DNA of 61,890 nucleotides from Yersinia aldovae ATCC 35236 (GCF_000173735.1 NZ_ACCB01000026.1:1-61890); one strand, 5' to 3'; counted from the first letter of the stretch, positions 26,435 to 36,380 are shown. Notes: generated by a model from the sequence alone, not told the origin. Numbers and translations are program-made.

Positions 26435-27372
26435 TAAGGCGTAAACTCCTGTGTTCTTTCACGACCACGCAGTAGGGCCGCAGGATTTTCTTCCAGACGA
26501 GTAACAGCGGCGCGTAATGTGGCCAACGTTCTGCGTAGTTCATCAACAGCTGGCCCCAGTTCATTCATACCCTGCATACCGTTATTGAGGGATGTTTTAT
26601 TTTCATTCACCAATTTATTGAGAATGACACTGGTATTCTGCAATGAAACCATCGTCTTCGCTGCATCGCTAACCAATTGTTTCCCCTGCCCTTCCATTAG
26701 CCCATTGGCATTACGCAGCAGACGATCGGTTTGTGCCAATGTGTCATTAGCCTGTTTGCTGGCCTGTGCCAATTGCTGCAACATTGTGCGAAGATCCTCA
26801 CGTTGGTCTGCCACCGTCTGAGTAACCAGCTCCAGGTTTTCTAACGTTTTTATCAGCCGCTGTTGATTATCCGGTGCCAACAACTGGTTCAGCCGCACCA
26901 GGACTTCATTAGCATTACTCATAAAATTCTCACCATTAGCCAGCAACTGGCTCATCGGCGACGGGGTTGCCACAATGACCGGGATCTCGTCATCTTCCCC
27001 CTCCAGTAACGGGCTGTCCTGACTACCGCTGCTGAACTGAATATTCGACATACCGGTGATACCGGCAACTGTCAGGCGAGCTTGGGTATCTTGGCGAATA
27101 GGTGTAGAAGCTGACACGCGGACCCGCGCCCAGACCTTGCTTGGGTTATCTTTATCCAGCCGTAACTGTATTACCTCTCCGACTCGAATTCCGCTGTATT
27201 GTACAGTGCTGCCCTGCGATAACCCGCTGACAGCTTCGTTAAACACGATATCGTATAGACTGAACTGGCGGTTAGAACCCGCGTTTGTCAGCCATAGGCA
27301 AAATAGCAAGGCGGCGCTGACCACAATAAGAGTGAACAAGCCAATGATGACATGATGAGCACGGGTTTCCAT
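26434..27372 (-). CDS. MCE (MlaD-like) lipid transport protein
   Basis: This 312-residue protein has a single N-terminal membrane helix (residues 8-28), an MCE domain (FSLYDIVFNEAVSGLSQGST, VQYSGIRVGEVIQL) and a long C-terminal helical tail with repeated polar heptads (residues 140-300) of the kind that forms needle-like hexamers in larger MCE proteins. E. coli MlaD is 183 residues, so the helical extension makes this closer to the single-MCE proteins of Mla-like systems with auxiliary lipoproteins. It is encoded 1 base from the ATPase gene. It would span the periplasm between the permease and the lipoprotein. Confidence 0.9.
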   Translation of the reverse strand: METRAHHVIIGLFTLIVVSAALLFCLWLTNAGSNRQFSLYDIVFNEAVSGLSQGSTVQYSGIRVGEVIQLRLDKDNPSKVWARVRVSASTPIRQDTQARLTVAGITGMSNIQFSSGSQDSPLLEGEDDEIPVIVATPSPMSQLLANGENFMSNANEVLVRLNQLLAPDNQQRLIKTLENLELVTQTVADQREDLRTMLQQLAQASKQANDTLAQTDRLLRNANGLMEGQGKQLVSDAAKTMVSLQNTSVILNKLVNENKTSLNNGMQGMNELGPAVDELRRTLATLRAAVTRLEENPAALLRGRERTQEFTP

Positions 27373-27373
27373 C

Positions 27374-28174
27374 TTATGACCTCTCTACACTGTGCGTTGC
27401 AGCCTGAGATGCCGCGCGGCCACGAGGGCCATGAAAATACGCCTGAATCCAGGCATCATCGGTCGCCGCAACGGTATCTAGCGTATCGACCACCAGCACT
27501 TTCTTTTGTGAAAGCACTGCTACGCGATCACAAAGCGTATAAAGCGTATCCAAATCGTGCGTTACCAGAAACACGGTAAGATTCAACGCATCACGCAATG
27601 TTCTGATTAAACTGTCAAAAGCCGCCGCCCCAATCGGATCAAGCCCTGCGGTCGGTTCATCAAGAAAAAGAATATCCGGATCCAACGCCAGTGCACGCGC
27701 CAAAGCAACCCGTTTTACCATGCCACCAGACAGCGATGCCGGATACTTGCTGCCCGCGTCAGGTGGTAAACCAGCCAAGGCCAGTTTAACCTGCGCCAGC
27801 CGTTCGGCCTCAGCCCGCGGTAAACCAGCGTTTTCTATCAATGGCAACGCCACGTTTTCAGTCACGGTAAGCGAGCTAAACAGCGCCCCCCGTTGGAACA
27901 AGACTCCGAATCGTCGTTCCACCATCGAACGCTCCTTACCGGATAACGTCATTAAATCATTACCAAAAACATGGATATCACCCGCAGTTGGGCGACGTAA
28001 TCCAACGATACTGCGCAGTAGAACAGATTTGCCGGTGCCCGAACCACCAACCACACCGAGCACCTCCCCTCGGTGTACATCCAGATTAAGGCCATCGTGA
28101 ACACATTGTTTACCAAAGCAATTCACCAGCTCACGGATTTGGATGATCGCATTTTTTGTCACTTGACTTACCAC
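27374..28174 (-). CDS. MlaF-like ABC transporter ATPase
   Basis: This 266-residue ATP-binding subunit has a Walker A GGSGTGKSVLLRS near residue 40, Q-loop LFQRGALFSSLTVTENVALP, signature [20 protein letters not shown] and Walker B ILFLDEPTAGLDP. The MlaF-type QRGALF and GGMVKR wording, rather than LSGGQ, is typical of lipid-transport MCE systems. It energises the adjacent permease in the inner membrane. The gene overlaps the permease stop by 7 bases, and the MCE gene follows after 1 base, so all four are coupled. Confidence 0.92.
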   Translation of the reverse strand: MVSQVTKNAIIQIRELVNCFGKQCVHDGLNLDVHRGEVLGVVGGSGTGKSVLLRSIVGLRRPTAGDIHVFGNDLMTLSGKERSMVERRFGVLFQRGALFSSLTVTENVALPLIENAGLPRAEAERLAQVKLALAGLPPDAGSKYPASLSGGMVKRVALARALALDPDILFLDEPTAGLDPIGAAAFDSLIRTLRDALNLTVFLVTHDLDTLYTLCDRVAVLSQKKVLVVDTLDTVAATDDAWIQAYFHGPRGRAASQAATHSVERS

Positions 28175-29313
28175 CCCATTTCCATGAAAAACAGCGCTGC
28201 AACAGCATCGAGCAAGATAACAACAAAGATTGAGTGTACGACACTGGTGGTAGTATGCATGCCGACGGATTCAGCGCTGCCGCTGACCTTAAACCCTTCC
28301 AGACAACCAATAATGGCGATCAAGAACGCGAAAATCGGCGCTTTACTGATCCCCACCAGTAAATGCTGCAACCCGTTACTGTTTTGCATAATCGTTAAAA
28401 ACATCGTCGGGGAGATATCCAGTGCTAACGCACAAACCACCATACCGCCAAAAATGCCACAAATCATACCGATAAACGTGAGCATCGGCAGTGAAATCAA
28501 TAACGCTAATACACGAGGGAGCACCAGTAACTCAACTGGGTTAAGCCCCAGCGTTTGAATGGCATCGATCTCTTCGTTGGCTTTCATCAGCCCGATTTCA
28601 GCGGTGAACGCACTGGCTGTTCGCCCCGCCATCAAAATAGCCGTAAGCAGAACCGCAAACTCTCGTAGGAAAGAAAACACCACTAAATCGACGGTAAAAA
28701 TACCCGCGCCGAAAGTGGTCAGAACGGTTGCACCAAGAAAAGCGATAACTGCGCCGACCAGAAAAGTCAGCAGCATAATGATAGGAACGGCATTCAAGCC
28801 AATTTGCTGAATATTGGCGATAAGAGAAGTGACCCGCCAGCGAGCAGGGCGAAAAACTGTCCCCAGCAGTGCTTCAAGTGTCAGGCCGACAAAACCGAGC
28901 AATGACTTGAAATCTTGCCATAAATTGTCCACCGACTGGCCGATAGGTACTAATAGACCAATCCAGAAAGGTTGAGGTTTTACCGTTAATTGAGGAACCA
29001 GATTAGGTAAAACCTGGCTGACGGTCTCCAATAACACCCGGCGTTCATCAGGCAGGCGCGGTGCCAATTCACGCAAATTGCTGACTCGCAGCTCCCCAAG
29101 AAGTGTGGCAAGCAGCGTGGCGCCAGCAGTATCCAACCCACCTAACTGGCTGAAGTCAAACATGGCCGACGCCGGTAAATCCACACGCAACTGAGCCACC
29201 TTTGGCTCCAAAAAACGGTAATGCGCCAGTACCCACTCCCCCCTGATATAAACTCGAGGGGGTTGAACTGAGCTATCAATATCAAGTTGCGCGGAGAACG
29301 GTTGCTCTGTCAT
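28168..29313 (-). CDS. MlaE-like permease with fused STAS domain
   Basis: This 381-residue permease has an N-terminal STAS-type domain (residues 10-110, ASAMFDFSQLGGLDTAGATLLA) fused to an MlaE permease (residues 120-381). In E. coli Mla the STAS protein MlaB is separate. Permease landmarks are LTFLVGAVIAFLGATVL, ILMAGRTASAFTAEIGLMKA, EEIDAIQTLGLNPVELLVLP and VGMHTTTSVVHSIFVVIL. It is first in the operon. This is an MCE system additional to the housekeeping mlaFEDCB set, which is not in this window. The lipid carried is unknown. Confidence 0.92.
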   Translation of the reverse strand: MTEQPFSAQLDIDSSVQPPRVYIRGEWVLAHYRFLEPKVAQLRVDLPASAMFDFSQLGGLDTAGATLLATLLGELRVSNLRELAPRLPDERRVLLETVSQVLPNLVPQLTVKPQPFWIGLLVPIGQSVDNLWQDFKSLLGFVGLTLEALLGTVFRPARWRVTSLIANIQQIGLNAVPIIMLLTFLVGAVIAFLGATVLTTFGAGIFTVDLVVFSFLREFAVLLTAILMAGRTASAFTAEIGLMKANEEIDAIQTLGLNPVELLVLPRVLALLISLPMLTFIGMICGIFGGMVVCALALDISPTMFLTIMQNSNGLQHLLVGISKAPIFAFLIAIIGCLEGFKVSGSAESVGMHTTTSVVHSIFVVILLDAVAALFFMEMGW

Positions 29314-29411
29314 TGCATAAGCCTTACCTGTGTCGAACTCTAAATAGGTATATCACACACTTAAGTAAGAGTAATGGCTGTTTAATGAATGACACTTCAA
29401 CAACTCGTTAA

Positions 29412-30922
29412 TCAGTGATGTGTGGCGCTCTGTTTCCCCCATTGACGCATATTCTTCCCCGGCATGGTGTACCACACGACACCGGCGAGCAGAATTAATA
29501 AGCCGCTCGCCGTGCCTAACACCAAACTGTGTGAGGCAGAAAACGCCAACTTAGCACTCGCCAGCAACGATTCGTTCCCACCCAAGCTATTGACCACCTG
29601 AATAGCTTCGCTGATCGAGGCACTCGCCTGCTCAACCAAGCTGGCAGGTAAATCCGCTGGCAGCACAATAGACGCGGTATACGCTCGTGATAGCATCAGG
29701 CCAAATATTGCCACACCCAACCCGGCCCCCAGCTCATAAGCCATCCCTTCAACCGCACCGGCTGCACCGGCTTTCTCAGGCGGTGCAGCGCTCATAATCG
29801 CGGCGGTGGATGCCAACAATGAAGCTTCGATGCTGAAACCGAGTAATGCCATCCAAGCCCACGCCACATAGGTCTGAGTGGCAAAATCGGTCCAGGCCAG
29901 CCCAAGAAAACTTAATGAACTCAGTGCAATACCCGCGCTTGCTACTGTGCGCAGCCCCAATGTAGACACCAGCCAGCCGGATATCGGCCCACTGACGCCA
30001 CTGGCAATCATCAATGGCAATAGGAACATACCGGCTTCAAGCGGGCTTTTCCCAAGGACAAACTGCAATTCTTGCGTCAGCAATAGCTCGAAACCCACCA
30101 GCGTTATCATCGCCGTCAATGCCATCATCATACCGATAGCAATAACACGCTGACTGATCAGTCGAAAATCAATCATCGGTGCCGCTGTTGATAGCTGATG
30201 CCGAACAAAAGCAAACAGCATCCCGCCGCCAATCAATGCGGTCAGTGACGTGACAACAGGATCCCCCCGCCGCGCAACCCGCTTTTAGCGGCATACACCA
30301 ACAGCAGAACAGCAACAATCAGCACCAAGGCCGGTGCCAATTTCCAGCTTTGTTCGCGGCGAACAGGTTGCTTGGGGATAACCACCAATGTGGCAATCAC
30401 CACAGCGATGATAATAGGAATATTGATCAGGAATACTGATCCCCAATAGAAGTATTCCAGTAATAACCCGCCCACCAGCGGCCCCATCGCCGCACCCGAA
30501 GTCCCGACCGCAACCCATATGCCCAGCGCCAACGCCCTTTCCCGCTCATCGGTAAAAGTATTGCGCACGGCGGAGAGTGTTGCAGGTAAAATCATCGCAG
30601 CCCCGATAGCCAGCAACGCACGCGCGGCAATAAGTGTGGCAACGGACGGCGCAAATGCTGCCGCCAACGAAGCCAGGCCAAACAGTATCGACCCCAGCAA
30701 AGCCAGCCGTTTGAATCCAATGCGATCCCCCAGCGCTCCCATTGGCAAAAGCAGACACGCCATGACCAGTGAGTAAATATCGATAATCCACAGCAATTCG
30801 CTGCCGGTAGCCGACAATGCAATCCCCAGCCGTGGTGCGGCCACATGCAATACGGTTGCATCAATAGAAACAGGGAGATACATCAGAATAATAACGTAAA
30901 AAATCATCCACTTTTTAGACAT
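29412..30922 (-). pseudogene. smvA: SmvA-type MFS biocide exporter with a one-base frameshift
   Basis: Two frames, 30242-30922 (226 residues, N-terminal half) and 29412-30236 (274 residues, C-terminal half), together give a 14-helix DHA2-family exporter that matches SmvA. Landmarks are PVSIDATVLHVAAPRLG, GALGDRIGFKRLALLG, LAIGAAMILPATLSA, GFELLLTQELQFVLGKSP and GMAYELGAGLGVAIFGLM. SmvA exports methyl viologen and cationic biocides such as acriflavine and chlorhexidine. The break is at a G6 run (C6 on the plus strand, 30263-30268). One extra G restores a 503-residue protein, so the gene is one base short. It could be real decay, slippage or a sequencing error. The smvR repressor gene is divergent. 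Confidence 0.87.
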
Positions 30923-30953
30923 ACTGTCGTGCTCAATAAGGTACTAATTAATG

Positions 30954-31006
30954 TTGAACAGATGTTCAATATGGCAATAATAGCGGAAAGTTGAACGCTC
31001 GTCCAA
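30954..31006. promoter_or_regulatory. Two palindromic operators between smvA and smvR
   Basis: TTGAACAGATGTTCAA at 30954-30969 has perfect 7-base arms around GA. TTGAACGCTCGTCCAA at 30991-31006 is an imperfect second copy 37 bases on. TetR-family repressors bind such dyads in divergent promoters, so these are the probable SmvR sites controlling smvA and smvR. Confidence 0.75.
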
Positions 31007-31056
31007 TTCGTCACATAATGGTGAATAACTTGTTGCGCCAAATTAGAGGAGTTGCT

Positions 31057-31647
31057 TTGGCCTATTTGAATCGTGAAGAACGCCACGACACCCTTTTGCA
31101 GGCTGCGATGCGGGTGGCAATGGTTGAGGGCATGGCAGCAACGACTGTCCGGCGCGTTGCCAGTGAAGCCGGTGTAGCGGTCGGGCAAGTCCATCATCAC
31201 TTTTCATCGGTTTCACGCTTACGGGCAGATGCTTTTCAACTATTGGTAAAACAATCCTTAAGCGCGTTTGCAAAAAACAGCAAACATGTGCCGGCAGTTG
31301 AACGGCTACAAAAGGTATTGGGTTATCCGCAAGATGAAGCCGGTAAAAGAGAAACCCGCCTGTGGAATGAAGTCTCAATATTGGCCGAACGGGATGAGCT
31401 AATAAAAGAGGCTTACGCCGCTTCAATGTCAGATTGGCATTCGGCCACCGTTGAGGTGATCCATGCCGGTATTGCCAGCAATGAATTTCGCTCAGACATA
31501 AACCCCAGTGATATTTCCTGGCGATTGATTGGGCTGGTTTGTGGTTTGGATGGACTAACCCAGTTTATAGAATTAGGCTTTTCTGAAGCGGAAATTCTAC
31601 GTCACCTCACAGCCATGATGGAAAGCGCATTGTTGGCAACAAAATAG
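31057..31647 (+). CDS. smvR: TetR-family repressor of smvA
   Basis: This 196-residue TetR regulator has its helix-turn-helix at residues 20-50 (AATTVRRVASEAGVAVGQVH followed by HHFSS). The start is taken as TTG 31057, because AGAGGAG lies 5 bases upstream and the product then begins AYLNREER after the start residue, as I recall for other SmvR proteins. An ATG at 31018 in the same frame lacks a ribosome site. Loss of SmvR raises smvA expression and biocide tolerance in Klebsiella and relatives. It is divergent from smvA, with operators in between. Confidence 0.85.
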   Translation: MAYLNREERHDTLLQAAMRVAMVEGMAATTVRRVASEAGVAVGQVHHHFSSVSRLRADAFQLLVKQSLSAFAKNSKHVPAVERLQKVLGYPQDEAGKRETRLWNEVSILAERDELIKEAYAASMSDWHSATVEVIHAGIASNEFRSDINPSDISWRLIGLVCGLDGLTQFIELGFSEAEILRHLTAMMESALLATK

Positions 31648-31742
31648 CTATTCCGGCCAGAAGTTAACGTCGGAGAGTTTTAGTGGGTATAGCAGGCTAT
31701 AATAGCTATTTGATTCCTCTTATTTTTTACGAAGTGTATAAC

Positions 31743-33485
31743 ATGACTAAACAGACTCCTGTCGCCGATGTTATTTATTACAACGGCACGATTTACACGG
31801 CAGATACGAATAACACGGTTTGCAGCGCAATTGCGCTAGGTCAGGGCTACATTCTGGCAACCGGCGGGGATGAAATTAAACAGCAATTCGCCGCAGCAGA
31901 AACCCAACTGATCGATCTGGCTGGCAAATTTATGATGCCCGGTCTTATTGACAGCCATATGCACCCGTTCTGGGGCGGTAAACAACTGATTGGTTGTAAC
32001 CTAAATTATGCCGCGCTAGGTGTTGAACAGACACTGGATATTATTCAAAAGCACCTTGATGGCGATCCTTTCAAAGGCGAGAATGACTGGCTGACCGTGC
32101 GCGCCTGGCAGCGTCAGGCGATGACACCGGTCGGTGCCGATATGAGCCGCGCCGCGCTGGACTCACTCAATACTCGCCGCCCGGTCGCCCTGTTCTCGAA
32201 TGACTGCCACACACTGGCGGCCAACAGCCGTGCACTGGAGTTGCTGGGTATTGACGAAAATACCCCAGTGCCACCCGATGGCAAAATTGCTCGCGATGCG
32301 AACGGTAAATTGACCGGTATTTTGGAAGATGCGCCCGCCATGCGCGCCTTTGACAGCATTCCCTCCGCGACGCCTGAAAAAAATGTGCAGATCGCCGCCC
32401 ATGTACAGCAAGTGCTAAACGCGCAGGGTGTCACCACCGTAATGGATACCCGTGTTTTTGCCGAACAACTTTTGGCTTTCAGTAAGTTGCATGAGCGCGA
32501 TGAATTGACGCTGCGGGTGCTTGGCGCCAAAGAAGTGACGCCAGATAGCCTGCAAGGGCCAGAGGATGCGGCTCGCGTGGTTCAGGACGTAGTTGAGTTT
32601 GGCCGCCAATGGGGGTGCCGTGAATGGGTTCCTGCACCGGGTTTTGCCGTCGACCATCTCAAACTGTTTATTGACGGAGTGTTACAGCCACCGACCATGA
32701 CCGCCGCGCTGTTGGAGCCTTACCGCGCCAATTGTGGCACCGCCCAACAGCCTGACTGGCAAAATACCGACCATTATGGTGACCTCTATTTTACAGCACC
32801 CGTGGTCAATGCAGTGATTGTGGAATGCGCCCGCGCGGGGCTTCATCCTCATACCCATACGGTGGGGGACGGTGCTATCGAGATGGTACTGGACGCGGTG
32901 GAACAGATGCGTGCCGCACTGCCCGGTAAAGATATCCGCCCAGGGTTGGCACATAACGAGCTGGTGGCCGCGCATCAATATGGCCGTTTTGCCAAGCTCG
33001 GTGCGACTGCCGTACTCTCTTTCCAGTGGGGAGGATTGCCGGGTGTGCTGATTGATGAGGAGCGCGAAATGCTCGGCGAAGCACGTTTCGAGCATATGGA
33101 GCCAGCCGCTCGTTTCCTCGATGCAGGTGCGCGTATAGCTTATGGCAGTGACTGGCCGATTGACCGACTTGATGAGTGGTACAACCTGCAAGTCGGTATG
33201 ACGCGCCGCGCATGGGATCTTGACGGCAATCTGGCAGGCCCTCGGCTGGATAATGATCGGAACCTGACGCTAATTGAGACATTACGCTCAGCAACTATTG
33301 ATGCTGCTTATATGATTGCGAAAGAGCAATACATCGGCTCATTGGAAGCCGGTAAATTCGCCGATATCATTATTCTGGAAAATAACCTGTTTGCGCAGTC
33401 ACCGGAAACGATTTACCAAACTCAGGTGAACTCGACGTTGGTTGGCGGTAAAGTGGTTTATCAGGCCACTGATTCGATTCAATAA
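31743..33485 (+). CDS. Amidohydrolase family 3 (YtcJ-like) enzyme
   Basis: This 580-residue metal-dependent hydrolase is of the amidohydrolase-3 group. Landmarks are MMPGLIDSHMHPFWGG (first metal histidines) near residue 73, HPHTHTVGDGAIE near 362, the YGSDWPID aspartate near 473 and the C-terminal GSLEAGKFADIIILENN that closes the composite beta-sandwich. Relatives hydrolyse N-formyl or N-acyl amines, but the substrate cannot be told from sequence. ATG 31743 is used; a longer frame from 31683 adds a poorly supported 20 residues. It is followed after 200 bases by an APC permease on the same strand, which may import its substrate or product. Confidence 0.85.
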   Translation: MTKQTPVADVIYYNGTIYTADTNNTVCSAIALGQGYILATGGDEIKQQFAAAETQLIDLAGKFMMPGLIDSHMHPFWGGKQLIGCNLNYAALGVEQTLDIIQKHLDGDPFKGENDWLTVRAWQRQAMTPVGADMSRAALDSLNTRRPVALFSNDCHTLAANSRALELLGIDENTPVPPDGKIARDANGKLTGILEDAPAMRAFDSIPSATPEKNVQIAAHVQQVLNAQGVTTVMDTRVFAEQLLAFSKLHERDELTLRVLGAKEVTPDSLQGPEDAARVVQDVVEFGRQWGCREWVPAPGFAVDHLKLFIDGVLQPPTMTAALLEPYRANCGTAQQPDWQNTDHYGDLYFTAPVVNAVIVECARAGLHPHTHTVGDGAIEMVLDAVEQMRAALPGKDIRPGLAHNELVAAHQYGRFAKLGATAVLSFQWGGLPGVLIDEEREMLGEARFEHMEPAARFLDAGARIAYGSDWPIDRLDEWYNLQVGMTRRAWDLDGNLAGPRLDNDRNLTLIETLRSATIDAAYMIAKEQYIGSLEAGKFADIIILENNLFAQSPETIYQTQVNSTLVGGKVVYQATDSIQ

Positions 33486-33498
33486 ACGGCAGTTAATC

Positions 33499-33534
33499 CC
33501 CCCTAATCATTGATACAAGTCAGTGATTAGGGGG
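33499..33534 (+). terminator. Stable hairpin after the amidohydrolase gene
   Basis: Arms CCCCCTAATCA and TGATTAGGGGG form a perfect 11-base stem with a 14-base loop, 14 bases past the stop. No T-run follows, so it may protect the transcript end rather than terminate by itself. Confidence 0.5.
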
Positions 33535-33687
33535 AGCGCCCGTAGCCAATAACGTGGCGGCGCCAACCATAAAGGGGATGGGCTTTCAAAGCGCCTGCCC
33601 TTGTGTCAAAATCCGCTCCTTTGTATTTTACAGTTGCATAAAAATGCAACTTAACGGTGCTTGTTTTCGCCAGGAGATGATACGGTA

Positions 33688-35027
33688 ATGCCACAAAATA
33701 TTCAGTTGCGCAGAGTGCTTAAAACCCCCGCGCTGGTCGCTTTCGGGCTTGCCTACATGGTGCCATTAGGCATCTTTACTACCTATGGACAGGTGACCGT
33801 ATTAAGCCAGGGGCACCTCCCCGTTGCCTATCTGGTGACCGTCGTCACCATTCTGTTTACCGCCCTCAGTTATTGCCGGATGACCAACGCCATGCCGTTA
33901 TCAGGTTCTGCCTATTCTTACGTTCAGCGTAGTTTTGGTGGAAAACCGGTTTCCTGGTGGGTTGGGCGCAAATTTTGGATTATCTGTTCCTGCCCATCCT
34001 TAATTACCTGGTTTTAGGCATTTTCTTGCACGAGGCATTTCCGGCTATCCCCGCTCCGGTCTTTATTATTGGTTCTATCGTCAGTGTCAGTTTGCTCAAT
34101 ATTCTCGGGGTGCGGTTACTCACTTCAGTGAATTTTACCCTGATTGCCGCACAGATGATCTTTATTGTGCTGTTTATTGCACTCTCGTTTAGTCAGGCAG
34201 ATTTAAGCCCTGAGGCACTGATGCAGCCATTATTGGTGAATGGCGGTGACTTCTCCGGCTTGCTGTCTGGCGCGGCGGTGCTCTGTCTGGCCTTCCTTGG
34301 CTTTGATGCTATCGCTACGATGGCAGAAGAAGCGCATGATGCTAAGCGAACGCTGCCACGCGCCATTCTGTTTACCGTCATCAGCGCTGGTGCCATCTTT
34401 ATCGCCGTTTCCTATGCCGCGCATTTGGTTTATCCCGATTGGAAGTCGTTGATTCCCTATCAGGATACGGCCAGCCTGATTATCTCAGAGCATGTGGGTG
34501 GCAAGTGGATGTATAACTTCTTTATGGCCACTTACCTCACCGGTGTTTATGCCTCGGCGATGACCGCGCAGACCAGTGTTTCGCGCATCTTCTATGCTAT
34601 GGGCCGTGAAGGGGTGCTGCCGCGCAAAGTGTTCTTCCATCTGCATCGCAAGTTTCATACCCCGTGGCGGGCCATCCTGTTTGTCGCAACCATCTCATTG
34701 CTGGCACTGTTCCTTGACCTGAATTTAGTGGTATCGATGATAAGTTTTGGTGCACTGGGTGCGTTTACCTTCGTCAATCTGAGCGTGATAAAACACTTTA
34801 TTATCAATGAGAAACGCCGTGGCGCGGCTGCCATGTTCAAATACGGGTTGCTGCCAATGCTGGGGTTTGTGATGTCAGTCTGGCTGTGGCTCCATCTTGA
34901 GCAGCGCGCGCTTGAAGTGGGCTTACTGTGGCTACTGGCGGGCTTTATTTACTTGCTGTGGCTGACGCGCGGCTGGCGAAAATCGCCGCCATCAGTGAAT
35001 CCGGATGATATTTCGCATCTATTGTAA
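33688..35027 (+). pseudogene. APC-family amino acid/amine permease with a one-base frameshift
   Basis: The N-terminal frame starts at ATG 33688 after CAGGAG and runs to 34017. The rest reads in another frame to 35027. Together they give a 12-helix APC permease of about 446 residues. Landmarks are PALVAFGLAYMVPLGIFTTY, TNAMPLSGSAYSYVQRSFGG, GFDAIATMAEEAHDAKRTLP and MTAQTSVSRIFYAMGREGVLP. The break is at the A4 run at 33942-33945. One more A turns the garbled WWVGRKF reading into GFLVGWAQILDYLFLPILNY, the normal helix 3 sequence. The gene is thus one base short. It may pair with the upstream amidohydrolase. Substrate unknown. Confidence 0.85.
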
Positions 35028-35303
35028 TGAAAAAAAGAGTTTATAAACCGATTAGATAGGCGACCACTTGGTTTTAACTTTGTCCGCAATACCCTATAGG
35101 TTTTAGGGTGCAGGGAGGCAGCAAGCAAGATACAAATTGGTCGGGAACCGATTTGTACAGCATTTATGCTAGCCCGCAGGGTGAGCCTCAAGGATGAGGC
35201 TCATTAATCCCGATGAGTCTATTTATTGTAAGTTCAACAACCAGTAAGTAATTCGGGTTATCTAGAGCAGCCGACACACCTGCAACTTGAAAGATGACAG
35301 GTA
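35028..35303. other. Convergent gap between the APC permease and mltB
   Basis: These 276 bases lie between converging genes. They contain GTGAGCCTCAAGGATGAGGCTCAT near 35180-35204, whose arms GAGCCTCA and TGAGGCTC form a hairpin that may end one or both transcripts. Nothing else is recognised. Confidence 0.5.
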
Positions 35304-36380
35304 TTAACCGCGGCGCGCGCTGCCGACGGCCTCACCTAACTGCCACACTGCCATCGCATAATGGGTGCTGTGGTTGTAACGGGTGATGGTGTAGAAGTTA
35401 GGTAAACCATACCAATACTGATACCCCGTGCCAACATCCAGACGCAGCAAGCTGGCTTCCTGATAATCCCCCAGCGAGTTGGCTGGGCTTAACCCTGCCG
35501 CTGATAATGTTGATATAGGGTATTTAGTCTTAAAGCCGTTATCAAGGTACAGTGCTTGCCCATTGGCAGGCACCGCGACCACAGCCCCTTTGGTCCAGCC
35601 ATGCGATTTGAAATAGTTGGCAACACTGCCGATTGCATCCACAGGATCCCATAAATTCACATGACCATTACCATTGAAATCAACGGCATAACTTTTAAAT
35701 GACGATGGCATAAATTGGCCATAGCCCATCGCGCCGGCGTAAGAACCACGCAAACTGAGCGGATCATTACCCTCAGCGCGGGCCATCAGCAGGAAGGTTT
35801 CCAGCTCACCGGTAAAATACTCCGCACGGCGTGGATAGGCGAAGGAGAGCGTTGCCAGTGCATCAATAATGCGGGTTTTACCCATAACCCGACCCCAACG
35901 CGTCTCAACCCCGATGATACCGACAATAATCTCCGGCGGCACGCCGTATACCTCATACGCACGTTGCAAAGCCTCTTCATGCTGGTTCCAGAAGTTCACG
36001 CCATTTTGCACGTTATCAGGAGTAATAAACTGTTTACGATAGCGGTTCCAGGCCCCATTCGGGCCGGAAGGCCGCCCTGCCGATGGCGCTTGTTTATCCA
36101 TCAGGCGAATGACCCAATCTAACTTCTGAGTCTGCGCCAATACATCATGCAGTTGTTGAGGTTCAAAGCCATGTTCGCGCACCATTTTATCCACAAAACG
36201 GGCGGTATCCGCGTTATAGGCAAAATCACCGTTTTTCACATGACCTACATGTTGTGGCTCAAGTAAAAAACCGCTCTGAACCAGGCCGCCCGAGGGTGTA
36301 GCCGCAACAGGAGACGTCGGCTTGCTACTACAGGCTGACAGCAAAATGAGTAAGGGGAGAACCACAGCCAGATAGCGCAT
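35304..36380 (-). CDS. mltB: Membrane-bound lytic murein transglycosylase B
   Basis: This 358-residue outer-membrane lipoprotein has the lipobox LLILLSACSS (lipid on Cys17). The catalytic glutamate sits in GIIGVETRWGRVMG near residue 160. Substrate-site landmarks are SYAGAMGYGQFMPSSFKSYA, DFNGNGHVNLWDPVDAIGS and GLPNFYTITRYNHSTHYAMA. MltB cleaves the MurNAc-GlcNAc bond of peptidoglycan to form 1,6-anhydro ends. ATG 36378-36380 is chosen as it begins the signal sequence; an open frame 18 bases longer is not needed. It stands alone and faces away from yfuA. Confidence 0.95.
   Translation of the reverse strand: MRYLAVVLPLLILLSACSSKPTSPVAATPSGGLVQSGFLLEPQHVGHVKNGDFAYNADTARFVDKMVREHGFEPQQLHDVLAQTQKLDWVIRLMDKQAPSAGRPSGPNGAWNRYRKQFITPDNVQNGVNFWNQHEEALQRAYEVYGVPPEIIVGIIGVETRWGRVMGKTRIIDALATLSFAYPRRAEYFTGELETFLLMARAEGNDPLSLRGSYAGAMGYGQFMPSSFKSYAVDFNGNGHVNLWDPVDAIGSVANYFKSHGWTKGAVVAVPANGQALYLDNGFKTKYPISTLSAAGLSPANSLGDYQEASLLRLDVGTGYQYWYGLPNFYTITRYNHSTHYAMAVWQLGEAVGSARRG

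Noticed and set aside
29412-30236. A separate short MFS gene
   Set aside because: It is the C-terminal half of smvA; its apparent start lies inside a membrane helix and one base joins it to the N-terminal half.
32682-33191. A 169-residue minus-strand frame inside the amidohydrolase gene
   Set aside because: Antisense shadow in a GC-rich coding region without a ribosome site.
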